A stretch of 64,000 nt of DNA, taken from Paenibacillus foliorum (lineage in GTDB: Bacteria > Bacillota > Bacilli > Paenibacillales > NBRC-103111). Positions 54,319-62,633 of this stretch are shown one piece after another. Where the stretch lies: the NCBI RefSeq assembly GCF_013141765.1, contig NZ_WHOD01000109.1, positions 230,664 through 294,663 of the forward strand. The letters are read 5' to 3'. The position numbers and the translations under genes are program-made. Each line of letters begins with the position of its first letter. Within the stretch, counting starts at the first letter, position 1. The notes under the pieces are model-generated. The model saw only the letters and a program-made list of their open reading frames with translations. It searched no databases and had not been told where the DNA came from.

Positions 54319-55263
54319 TTATGCCTCCTTGCCAAAGCCGCTAATTTTCAAGTACGATAGAGCAAAAACAAGCAAAACAAGGAATCCGACTACAGTTAGA
54401 GCTGAGCCATAGCCAAAATTTTGAGCAATGATGGCTTGATTAGCGACATACATCGTTAACGTTGTAGTTTTATTCGCCGGACCGCCACCTGTCATTGTAA
54501 AAATCATATCTACATTATTAAACTCCCAAACGGATCGGAGAAGAGTGGACAATATGATTTGATTCTTTAAATAAGGTAGTGTGATATGTCTGAACGACTT
54601 CCATCTTCCTGCTCCATCCACTGTGGCTGCCTCGTACAGATCTTTAGGGATTGTCTGCAAGGCAGCAAGCATTGTAATGGTGAAAAAAGGAATCCCTCTC
54701 CACAGTTCAGTAATGACAACAGATGTGAATACCGTTTCCATGCTGGCCACCCAAGCCACATTGTGTTGAATAATACCCGTTTTAATCAGCAAATCATTAA
54801 TTAGTCCTATATGTTCGTTAAATAGTAGAGACCACATAGTTGAAGTAATGACTCCAGATACAGCCCAGGGTAGAATCGCAATCGCACGAAATATACCACG
54901 AAACCGGAAAGTCTGATTAAGCAGTAACGCTATAAGCAGACCAAAAATAAGCTGTAGAACCACCTCGATACTAACCCATTTAAATGAAACCAACATACTA
55001 GAGTAAAATAACTCATCACTCCTAAAAATAGAGAGAAAATTATCCAGCCCGACAAAATGGTTATAAAAAGGCTTGGCAGGATTATACTCTTGAAGGCTGT
55101 AATAAAATACGTTTGCCATAGGATAAAACAAGAAACCAACAATCATTAATAGGGCCGGTGAAATCAATAGATACGGCATCCAATTCACTTTTGAGCTGGT
55201 TTTTCTGGACTTTCCGATACTGCCAACAGTAGGTTGAATATTGCTCAGATTTTTAAAGCTCAT
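54319..55263 (-). CDS. Sugar ABC transporter permease (MalF type)
   Basis: This 314-residue membrane protein has six helices starting near residue 30 and the EAA loop YEAATVDGAGRWKSFRHITLP. It is the first gene of an array running permeases, binding protein, kinase, regulator, GH3 enzyme and anchor protein. The leader carries two putative promoters: a 62-bp element shared with the gene at 58349 and an activator-type box further upstream. Confidence 0.88.
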   Translation of the reverse strand: MSFKNLSNIQPTVGSIGKSRKTSSKVNWMPYLLISPALLMIVGFLFYPMANVFYYSLQEYNPAKPFYNHFVGLDNFLSIFRSDELFYSSMLVSFKWVSIEVVLQLIFGLLIALLLNQTFRFRGIFRAIAILPWAVSGVITSTMWSLLFNEHIGLINDLLIKTGIIQHNVAWVASMETVFTSVVITELWRGIPFFTITMLAALQTIPKDLYEAATVDGAGRWKSFRHITLPYLKNQIILSTLLRSVWEFNNVDMIFTMTGGGPANKTTTLTMYVANQAIIAQNFGYGSALTVVGFLVLLVFALSYLKISGFGKEA

Positions 55264-55308
55264 TTCTTTCTCCCCTCTTTTTTTCTAAGTAGTTGTGAAC
55301 ATAAGATG

Positions 55309-55370
55309 ATTATAGAGATTACAACAATTTCTTGGAATGTAATTTCTTTTCAAGATTTGTTTGAATTCTT
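55309..55370 (-). promoter_or_regulatory. Shared 62-bp promoter element, permease copy
   Basis: The minus strand has TTCCAA, a 17-nt spacer and TATAAT (plus 55332-55337 and 55309-55314), preceded by a conserved upstream part. 56 of 62 positions match the element at 58551-58612 without gaps. The predicted start of transcription is about 40 nt before the ATG at 55263. Confidence 0.65.
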
Positions 55371-55433
55371 ATTATGGAAATAGAATGGGAATGATGACCA
55401 GCTGAGATTTCAATGTTTATGGAATTCAGCTGC

Positions 55434-55478
55434 ATCATACAACAAATCCCTTTTATTAGGCATCCAACATTTTTTGCA
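55434..55478 (-). promoter_or_regulatory. Box D and -10-like element upstream of the permeases
   Basis: On the minus strand TGCAAAAAATGTTGGATG (55461-55478) is followed after 21 nt by TATGAT (55434-55439), one nt more than at boxes A, B, C and E. It would be a second, more distal promoter for the operon at 55263. Confidence 0.45.
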
Positions 55479-55562
55479 AATACAAAAATATTTTTGCAGA
55501 AGTTGCAAATCTATTTAATAACAGATAGGAAGGAAGGTTAAGCCCTCCTCCCCCTCCCAAAA

Positions 55563-58349
55563 TTAATTGATTAATTGTGCTACAGATGCAAGATCGATAA
55601 TATCAACCTTACCGTCATTGTTCACATCTGCTAGCTTAGCTAGAGCCCAGTCCGGACTACTTGACGTTTTGCCATACGCTGCTGCAACGATAGCAAGATC
55701 ACCTATGGTCACTTTACCGTCACCGTTTAGATCGCCTTGAGTAACAGTAATCAATACTTTTTGTGAAGCTTTGGCCAATTGTGCTTCATTACCAGAACCA
55801 TCTGCTACAATAATGTTAGCTAATGTAATAGTTGTTGAAGCAGACTGTGCAGCTGATTTTGCTTTAAATTGAAGGGTCAACAGATCGCCATCCGTTTTGA
55901 TCGCATTGCTTGCTCCCAAGCTTGCAAGCATAATCCGTACTTTGCCTGGTTCTGTCACATTTTTACTTACTACGGACAAACCTGTTTTCGAAGACTGTGC
56001 ATCGACAAACTCCACTTTCGTAGGATCATAGCTAAGGGTCAGATCCTGTGCATAAACGCCTTGATAGACGCTTTGAGTTACATTTTTCAAACCATAATTC
56101 AAGCTGAAGTTTTTTCCGTTTAAGACGGAAGTATCGCCGCTCAGAGTAGCAGTTCGTCCAACCGTGAAGGAGTTGGTCAACGTAATGTTATCCGAAGAGT
56201 TGCCGACGTATACCTTGTATTCCCCTTCTAGAGTTGTCCATGCGGCAGCGGCTGAGTTCCAGATAGACAACGGGTGATTCGATGCCGCAGGGTCGATGGT
56301 TATCGTAACCTGCTTCTCCTCACCAGGGGCGAGCCAGATCTTCTTGAAGCCCACTAGGCGCTTCGGTGGCTCGTTCGCGTTCTCGGGCAGACCCAAGTAT
56401 ACCTGGGGTACTTCGGCACCAGCGACAGTTCCGGTGTTCTTCACGGATAAGGACACCTGAATCGGCTTGGTCCCATCGGTAGTCCGCTGAGTCACGGAGA
56501 GATTAGAGATACTGAAGTTACTGTAGGACAGGCCGTAACCAAAGGCGAACTGAGGTTTGATGCCCTGAGAATCGTACCAACGATAACCCATCTTCATATC
56601 CTCAGAGTAGTACACTTGTGGGACCACACCCGCTCCGCTACCGATACCAGGGTAGCGCTCATCGGTACTTGTGGGCGTATCAGCCTTAGAGATTGGATAG
56701 GTCACTGGGAGCTTACCAGAGGGGTTGGCAAGTCCGAACAGCAGATTGGCGACGACGTTGCCGTCCTCCTCACCTGGGTTCCACGCCTCGAGGATCGCAG
56801 GGACTTGGTTGATCCAAGGCATGAGGACGGGGTCGCCATCCTTGAGTACGAGCGCCGTGTTCTTGTTCGCTGCTGCGACGGCGGAGATCATCGCGTCCTG
56901 GTTGTTAGGCAAGGACAAGCTGGGACGGTCCGAACCTTCGCTGGTCACAACGCCAGCCATGATGATCACGACGTCAGCATTCTTTGCTGCAGCAACGGCC
57001 GCATCGAGATTGCTGTTGTTATTAGCCACCATCACTTTGGTGATCGTAGCGTTCGAACCTATTTTCGCCAGTGTGTTCTGCAGGCCATCAAGCGGGGTAA
57101 TCGTGTACAAAGGCGAGACTCGCGAGCTGCCTCCTCCACCGGCGACTGCGGCATCAGCAAAGGTTGACTGACCGATCAGCGCGATTGACTTAACAGAGGA
57201 ACTGAGCGGTAGCAGGTGACCCTCGTTCTTCAGCAGGACGGCAGTCTGCTCAGCAATCGCACGGGCTGTAGCACCATTGGCTTGCGCATCGATAGTGCCA
57301 TGCTGTGCTGGAGTGTCAAAAATTCCGAACTTGAACATCTGCACGTATCGACGGTCGAGAGCTTGGTTGATCGTATTTATAGTAAGGCTGCCATCAGAAA
57401 GTGCAGCATTGATTTTGGCGGGTGTGAAGTTGATCGCGGATTGCATTTCTAAATCCAATCCTGCGTTAAGCGCCATGGCAGTCGAGTGTGTCGCTCCGAA
57501 GTCGGACTGGACATAGCCCTTAAAGCCCCACATGTCACGCAAAACAGTCGTCAGCAGATACTTATTATCACAAGCGTAGATGCCGCCGATTCGGTTATAC
57601 GAGCACATGATCGAGGCAACATTGCCATCCTTGACCGACATCTCGAAGGGCAGCAGGTATAGCTCGTGAAGCACGTTATCGGCGATGTTGACGCTAACCG
57701 AGTTACGGTTCTTTTCCTGATCGTTGAGCACGTAGTGCTTCGACATCGCTATGATGTTGTTATCTTGAATCCCATGGATTTCCCTCGAAGATAGGATGCC
57801 TGCAAGGTAGGGGTCTTCACCCATGTACTCGAAGTTGCGACCTCCCTCTCCTACACGTGCCATATCCATGCCAGGCCCCTCAAGCTCATGCAGGCCAAGA
57901 GTACGTGCTTCGCCACCCATCAAGTTACCGAAGGAGTAAGCGAGGTCGGTATCGAAACTGGCCGCGAGCCCCAGAGCAACTGGCAGTGCGGTCGCCTTGT
58001 CCTGTGGATTGCAGTCACCGCCACCAAGACCTACGGGGCCATTGGTGATCCTGAAATTCGGAATTCCGAGTTCGGGGATACCATTAATGTGCCGAAAAGT
58101 ACTTCCGCATTGAGGAAGATCCGGGTTAGTTCCTGGACTCCCGGCGATCTGCTCGATCTTCTGGTCCAACGTCATAGCGCCGATGAGAAGCTGGGAACGC
58201 ACTGCGGGTGTGAGCGACGTGTCCATCCAGGGCAACACTTGGGAGCCACTCGGTGTCGCAGCTGCGGCACCACTAGCGAGTGAAAAGCTGAATGACATAA
58301 TAAGTAAAGCGTTTGCAATTTTTTTCGAATGATAAAAGATAGAAGCCAA
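55563..58349 (-). CDS. Secreted GH3 enzyme with cohesin and dockerin (second)
   Basis: This 928-residue exported enzyme starts with TTG (AGGAGG upstream) and has a signal peptide to about residue 32. The GH3 barrel has MSKHYVLNDQEKNRNS and the nucleophile Asp in GYVQSDFGATHS. An alpha/beta sandwich and a fibronectin-like domain (VKNTGTVAGAEVPQVYLGL) follow. A cohesin (KNFSLNYGLKNVTQSVYQGV) and a dockerin (DLNGDGKVTIGD, DVNNDGKVDIID) end the protein. The cohesin-dockerin part is closely similar to that of the enzyme at 45720. The catalytic part (about 56180-58250) is visibly richer in GC than the ends, suggesting a chimera. The fold resembles beta-glucosidase or xylosidase types; the substrate is unknown. 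Confidence 0.85.
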   Translation of the reverse strand: MASIFYHSKKIANALLIMSFSFSLASGAAAATPSGSQVLPWMDTSLTPAVRSQLLIGAMTLDQKIEQIAGSPGTNPDLPQCGSTFRHINGIPELGIPNFRITNGPVGLGGGDCNPQDKATALPVALGLAASFDTDLAYSFGNLMGGEARTLGLHELEGPGMDMARVGEGGRNFEYMGEDPYLAGILSSREIHGIQDNNIIAMSKHYVLNDQEKNRNSVSVNIADNVLHELYLLPFEMSVKDGNVASIMCSYNRIGGIYACDNKYLLTTVLRDMWGFKGYVQSDFGATHSTAMALNAGLDLEMQSAINFTPAKINAALSDGSLTINTINQALDRRYVQMFKFGIFDTPAQHGTIDAQANGATARAIAEQTAVLLKNEGHLLPLSSSVKSIALIGQSTFADAAVAGGGGSSRVSPLYTITPLDGLQNTLAKIGSNATITKVMVANNNSNLDAAVAAAKNADVVIIMAGVVTSEGSDRPSLSLPNNQDAMISAVAAANKNTALVLKDGDPVLMPWINQVPAILEAWNPGEEDGNVVANLLFGLANPSGKLPVTYPISKADTPTSTDERYPGIGSGAGVVPQVYYSEDMKMGYRWYDSQGIKPQFAFGYGLSYSNFSISNLSVTQRTTDGTKPIQVSLSVKNTGTVAGAEVPQVYLGLPENANEPPKRLVGFKKIWLAPGEEKQVTITIDPAASNHPLSIWNSAAAAWTTLEGEYKVYVGNSSDNITLTNSFTVGRTATLSGDTSVLNGKNFSLNYGLKNVTQSVYQGVYAQDLTLSYDPTKVEFVDAQSSKTGLSVVSKNVTEPGKVRIMLASLGASNAIKTDGDLLTLQFKAKSAAQSASTTITLANIIVADGSGNEAQLAKASQKVLITVTQGDLNGDGKVTIGDLAIVAAAYGKTSSSPDWALAKLADVNNDGKVDIIDLASVAQLIN

Positions 58350-58985
58350 ACGAAATCCCTCCTAATGATATGATAGCCTCCCAGTAACCGATGAGGCAGG
58401 TGAGTCAACAATTTCCATTAAATGTAAATAATTGACTCTTTGAAATGCTCTTACTCCATTTTCCGTGCCTCCTTTAGAAGAATCAGCAATTGCAAGATTT
58501 CAAAAAAATCCCTTCGCTTACTTTTTTTTATAAGCAACCTTGCTAATAAAATTATAGAGATCACCACAATATCTTTGAATGTAATTTCTTTTCTATATTT
58601 GTTTGAATTCTTTATGTAAAAATAGGATGGGGTTGTCTACTGTCGCTAATCTTTCGAACCAAATTGGCATAATGCAGATTAAGACCACTACTAAGTTCTA
58701 GAACAAACTCCCCGCGAGATATCATTTCTGGTTTTTGGGTGCAGCGTGAGTATCCAGAATCTAGAATTACAAAGTTACTTAACGCGATGCTAACAGGTCG
58801 ATTCCATAAAAAATAGAGAACCATTGCTCTTATGCAATCGTCCCCTATTTGCAGCGGCTAGCTGCGCTTCTATTTATTGAGTATTTGTCTTGTGAAAATA
58901 AAGTATTAAACTGGTTGTTCCATGCGGATTTTCGAATCACAAAATTGTCAATCCGTAAAATAAGTTTTAGACTGACCCCACTAAT
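58350..58985. other. Long intergenic region with promoter element and decayed sequence
   Basis: This 636-bp stretch contains the shared promoter element at 58551-58612, about 200 nt upstream of the second GH3 gene. The part from 58612 to 58985 has only a 70-codon reverse-strand frame (58612-58824) that I cannot relate to any family and which I treat as unsupported. It looks like decayed sequence next to the broken rhamnosidase. Confidence 0.5.
58551..58612 (-). promoter_or_regulatory. Shared 62-bp promoter element, GH3 copy
   Basis: The minus strand has TTCAAA, a 17-nt spacer and TATAAT (plus 58574-58579 and 58551-58556), plus the conserved upstream segment seen at 55309-55370. It implies an untranslated leader of roughly 195 nt. 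Confidence 0.65.
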
Positions 58986-59415
58986 CTAAAACAGCAACTG
59001 AGCCAGCACCTTAGGCTCCATTTCCTTCGGAACCATCTTCATGTTTAAGGCAAGCACATAAATCCCTTGAAAATGTGCCTTTAAACGCCCATCCTCTTGG
59101 AGATATTCCTGCGCGAAAGCTTGACGAACCTTCTCATTCAACTGCTCGTAGCGCTCGGCTTCGTCCGCCTTTCCCAAAAATCAGGAAATTTTCCCTAATA
59201 ACTCCGTCGAGAACCTTTCCTAAGTCCCATACAAGATTGGATTCATGAATCAAATTCTTCTCGGTGTAAGCGACTCTAACCTGATAGGCAATTTGTCTGG
59301 TACCGCGCCGATCCGTTGATAACCTCCAGCTCAATCTTGGTTTCTTTACGTCGATTCCAAAAGGATTCGTCATATACTCACAACGGAGCTGCGTGACTCG
59401 TGTAGCTTGTGTCAT
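58986..59415 (-). pseudogene. Remnant of GH78 alpha-L-rhamnosidase
   Basis: The start is intact (GGGAG before ATG at 59415). The first 60-70 residues match the N-terminus of alpha-L-rhamnosidases: LRCEYMTNPFGIDVKKPRLS, then WRLSTDRRGTRQIAYQVRV. The frame then shifts, and the segment 59177-58986 matches a much later part of the catalytic domain (YEQLNEKVRQAFAQEYLQED, then LNMKMVPKEMEPKVLAQLL). It ends early. Most of the roughly 900-residue enzyme is missing, so it is a deletion-bearing pseudogene. Confidence 0.75.
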
Positions 59416-59546
59416 GTTGATTCTCCCTTCCTGTCGGTCAAACCATTAAAGGGGGATGCCGATTGGATTTTTTGAAACAAAAACTACAACATTTACAAAA
59501 TTTGATAGGTGAAAAATGTTTTTACACAATTATTTTCCACTCTATC

Positions 59547-59576
59547 TTGACAACAAGGTAATCTTTAAATTATAGT
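59547..59576 (+). promoter_or_regulatory. Sigma-A-type promoter for the TetR gene
   Basis: TTGACA (59547-59552) and TATAGT (59571-59576) are separated by 18 nt, giving a near-consensus vegetative promoter. The palindrome at 59596 lies just after the expected start of transcription. Confidence 0.6.
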
Positions 59577-59595
59577 AAACCCATCGGAATTAGAT

Positions 59596-59615
59596 TTAAC
59601 TGACTCGTCAGTTAA
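59596..59615. promoter_or_regulatory. Palindromic operator of the TetR regulator
   Basis: TTAACTGAC and GTCAGTTAA form perfect 9-bp arms around a 2-nt centre. The position between the -10 and the start codon fits autorepression by the TetR-family protein encoded next. Confidence 0.65.
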
Positions 59616-59619
59616 TAGA

Positions 59620-60261
59620 GTGGAGATGTTGAACCTGCCGTCCATATCGAATCAAGATCAAGACCGCAAGCAAGAATTAATGTCCTTAGCACTGGAGCTA
59701 TTTGCCCGCAAAGGGTATCACAATACCAAGGTCTCGGATGTGGTCAAATCCGCAGGCGTTTCACAAGGAACCTTTTACTGGTACTTCGAAAGTAAAGAGA
59801 AGCTTGCTATCCAGCTTATAGAGGATGGTAAAGAAAAGTTAAACAAAGTCATTGAACAAGGTTATCGCAAACATGCGGGTTCGGTAGATGACATGGTGAG
59901 ATCGTCTGCTCGGTTGTTGACGGATCTGTTCGAATTCGCTGATCAGAACAGATATTTAATGGCTTTACTGCTGATCAAAGGTCAAGGCGCAGACCCGCTC
60001 GTGCGGGATGCTGTATCCCAAACATGGCTCACGTTCGAGGAAGCTTTCAAGAACAATGTAAACCGAGCCATCGAATTACAGATGCTACCCAGTACGATCG
60101 ACTTATCGCTTCGTGTAACCATTCTTGTCTCATTAATTACAGGCGTGTTAACCAAATGGCTGTTCGGCCCTATGCATGACGTAGATTATAAATCGACATA
60201 TCCCCCTTCAGAAATAGCTGAAGAAACGGCAAGGTTCGAATTCCGCGGGTTGATGGGATAA
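59620..60261 (+). CDS. TetR/AcrR family transcriptional regulator
   Basis: This 213-residue DNA-binding protein has the TetR helix-turn-helix at about residues 20-65: LALELFARKGYHNTKVSDVV, then SAGVSQGTFYWYFESKEKL. The C-terminal ligand domain is alpha-helical. The start is uncertain: GTG at 59620 opens the frame and an ATG follows two codons on; neither has a well-spaced ribosome site. It is probably an autoregulated repressor of the amino-acid ABC operon that follows after 54 nt. Confidence 0.85.
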   Translation: MEMLNLPSISNQDQDRKQELMSLALELFARKGYHNTKVSDVVKSAGVSQGTFYWYFESKEKLAIQLIEDGKEKLNKVIEQGYRKHAGSVDDMVRSSARLLTDLFEFADQNRYLMALLLIKGQGADPLVRDAVSQTWLTFEEAFKNNVNRAIELQMLPSTIDLSLRVTILVSLITGVLTKWLFGPMHDVDYKSTYPPSEIAEETARFEFRGLMG

Positions 60262-60315
60262 TTTAGGCATTTAGAAGCAAGATAACAACATAAAAACTAT
60301 ATAGGGGTGTAGAGA

Positions 60316-61179
60316 ATGTCCATCAAATTCAAACAATTATTTAAATCCGTTTCCTTAGTCAGTGTAGTCGCCTTAGCTTTAGTAGGATGCGGGCAGAAGC
60401 CAGTCGAGTCACCTACGCCTGCTGCCAACGGTAACCAAAACGCGGAAACAGCAGCACCTTCGAACCTGCTAGAACAAATCAAGAAATCGGGTAAAATCCG
60501 AGTCGGATTAATGGGAACTTATGCACCTTACAACTTTTTGAATGAAAAGAAAGAAGTGGACGGTTTCGATGCAGATGTTGCCAAAGAAGTGGCCAAACGG
60601 TTAGGCGTTCAAGTCGAATTTACTACTGGGGAATTTTCGGGCTTAATCGAAGGACTGCAGAAGGATAAATATGACGCACTTATCAGCCAAGTTACGATTA
60701 CAGAAGATCGCAAGAAAACAATGGACTTCTCCAATCCTTATGTGAAAAATGCAGTTAATGTAGTCGTGAAGAGCGACAACACAACGATCCATTCCATCGA
60801 AGATTTCAAAGACAAGAAGATTGGTGTTGGTCTCGGTACGAATGACGAAAAATATTTACGCGATACAGCTATGCCGAAAGTCGGCAAGTTTGAAATCGCC
60901 ACCTATAACGACGTGGTTACGTCCTTGACGGATTTGAACATCGGAAGAATTGATGCCACCATTAACAACGTATTTGCTATCAAGCCTTTAATCGAAAAAA
61001 ACAAATTCAAAATTAAAGCGGTCGGACAACCGATTAAGGAAGACTTCGCAGGCGTAGCGGTTCGCAAAAATAACCGAGAGCTGGTCGAAGCGATCAATAA
61101 AGCATTAGCTGAAATGAAGACAGACGGAACGTTTACGACAATTTTCAAAAAATGGTTTGATGTGGAACCGAATATTTAA
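60316..61179 (+). CDS. Amino acid ABC transporter substrate-binding lipoprotein
   Basis: This 287-residue lipoprotein has the lipobox ALVGCG near residue 21, a short polar linker and a polar-amino-acid (SBP_bac_3) domain (KIRVGLMGTYAPYNFLNEKK, then DGFDADVAKEVAKRLGV). It should bind an amino acid or opine-like solute outside the cell and pass it to the permease encoded 27 nt downstream. Confidence 0.9.
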   Translation: MSIKFKQLFKSVSLVSVVALALVGCGQKPVESPTPAANGNQNAETAAPSNLLEQIKKSGKIRVGLMGTYAPYNFLNEKKEVDGFDADVAKEVAKRLGVQVEFTTGEFSGLIEGLQKDKYDALISQVTITEDRKKTMDFSNPYVKNAVNVVVKSDNTTIHSIEDFKDKKIGVGLGTNDEKYLRDTAMPKVGKFEIATYNDVVTSLTDLNIGRIDATINNVFAIKPLIEKNKFKIKAVGQPIKEDFAGVAVRKNNRELVEAINKALAEMKTDGTFTTIFKKWFDVEPNI

Positions 61180-61206
61180 GCGGTTTGACCTCGGGAGGCT
61201 GCACGA

Positions 61207-61851
61207 ATGGAACTGGTACTTGATAACTTAGGCTACCTATTAAAGGGAGCCTACTACACGTTGAATATCACGGTCGTCTCGATGTTCTTCGGATTTTTTA
61301 TCGCTTTGCTTGTAGCAATCGCGCGGTTGAAGGGAAATTGGCTTATCACTAGCTTGGCCAAAGGATATGTTTCGATCATCCGCGGAACTCCAATCATCGT
61401 TCAAATCTTTATTATTTATTATGGCTTACCTGATTATGGGATTAAACTCGGGCCGCTCACAGCGGCCTATATTTCGCTGAGTATCAACATTGGCGCCTAT
61501 TTATCAGAAACGTTTCGCGGTGCCATTCTATCTGTGAGTAAAGGACAGACGGAAGCGGCCTTCTCTCTGGGCCTATCTCCTTGGCAAGCCTTACGGAAGG
61601 TTGTTCTTCCACAAGCAGCCCGAGTGGCGATTCCTCCCATGGGCAATACTTTTATAGGCATGCTCAAAGAGACCTCCTTGGTTTCCTTGGTAACAGTCAC
61701 TGAATTACTTCGTTCTGCCCAACTGCTGATGGCCCAATATTATGTAAGCATGCCTTTTTATCTGGCAATTGCCCTTATGTATTGGATCATGAGCATGGTT
61801 TTTTCCAACATTCTTAACCGCATTGAAAACAAATTAGCCAAGGCTTATTAA
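61207..61851 (+). CDS. Amino acid ABC transporter permease
   Basis: This 214-residue HisM/GlnP-type membrane protein has about five helices and the EAA loop TEAAFSLGLSPWQALRKVVL. GGGAGG precedes the ATG. It is coupled in order with the ATPase gene 13 nt downstream. Confidence 0.9.
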   Translation: MELVLDNLGYLLKGAYYTLNITVVSMFFGFFIALLVAIARLKGNWLITSLAKGYVSIIRGTPIIVQIFIIYYGLPDYGIKLGPLTAAYISLSINIGAYLSETFRGAILSVSKGQTEAAFSLGLSPWQALRKVVLPQAARVAIPPMGNTFIGMLKETSLVSLVTVTELLRSAQLLMAQYYVSMPFYLAIALMYWIMSMVFSNILNRIENKLAKAY

Positions 61852-61864
61852 GGGCGTGTAAAGT

Positions 61865-62608
61865 ATGATTGAATGTATAAATCTGAGCAAACAGTTCGAC
61901 GACTTGGTGGTTTTAAAAGATATTTATCTGCACATCCGTCCTCAAGAAATTGTGGTCCTCTTAGGGCCAAGCGGTTCAGGAAAAAGCACACTCCTGCGTT
62001 GTATGAACGGGCTGGAAGAACCCACTAAAGGGTCAGTTCGAGTCGGCAGCGTGAAGTGGGACGCGACCGGGAACTTACCATCGAAAAAACAAGCCCTACG
62101 GGATATTCGCACATTCACTGGTATGGTTTTTCAATCATTTAATCTATTTCCACACATGACTGTCCTTGAAAATATTATTATGCCTCCCATGACTGTGAAA
62201 AAAATGCCCAAGGCACAGGCCATCCAGCTTGCCGAATCTTTACTAGCTAAGGTGGGACTGCAGGATAAAATGTATGAGCATCCTTCCCGGCTCTCCGGCG
62301 GCCAGCAGCAGCGGGTAGCCATTGCCCGTTCACTGGCTATGAATCCTCAGATTATGTTATTTGACGAGCCAACATCAGCTCTAGACCCTGAATTAACAGG
62401 TGAAGTGCTGGCTGTAATGAAGCAGCTAGCACTAGAAGGTATGACCATGATCGTCGTTACTCACGAAATGAAGTTTGCCCGGGAGGTATCGAACCGGGTT
62501 ATCTTTATGAGCGATGGCGTTATTCAGGAGGAAGGAACTCCAGAGCAGTTTTTCGATCAGCCGCAAACCGATCGAGCGCGCAAGTTTCTGAGACAAATGG
62601 ATCATTAA
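61865..62608 (+). CDS. Amino acid ABC transporter ATP-binding protein
   Basis: This 247-residue ATPase is of the GlnQ type. Walker A is GPSGSGKST (about residues 36-44), the signature LSGGQQQRVA, Walker B IMLFDEPTSALD and switch His VVTHEM. It powers the importer formed with the two preceding genes. Confidence 0.92.
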   Translation: MIECINLSKQFDDLVVLKDIYLHIRPQEIVVLLGPSGSGKSTLLRCMNGLEEPTKGSVRVGSVKWDATGNLPSKKQALRDIRTFTGMVFQSFNLFPHMTVLENIIMPPMTVKKMPKAQAIQLAESLLAKVGLQDKMYEHPSRLSGGQQQRVAIARSLAMNPQIMLFDEPTSALDPELTGEVLAVMKQLALEGMTMIVVTHEMKFAREVSNRVIFMSDGVIQEEGTPEQFFDQPQTDRARKFLRQMDH

Positions 62609-62633
62609 TCGAATGCATAAGGAGTTGAACGCT

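Noticed and set aside
56616..58283. Several long plus-strand open frames (56616-57167, 56725-57171, 57888-58283)
   Set aside because: They lie inside the GH3 catalytic region and result from its high GC; their products have no recognisable motifs and no ribosome sites.
58612..58824. A 70-codon minus-strand frame
   Set aside because: It has no recognisable motif, no convincing ribosome site, and lies in decayed sequence.
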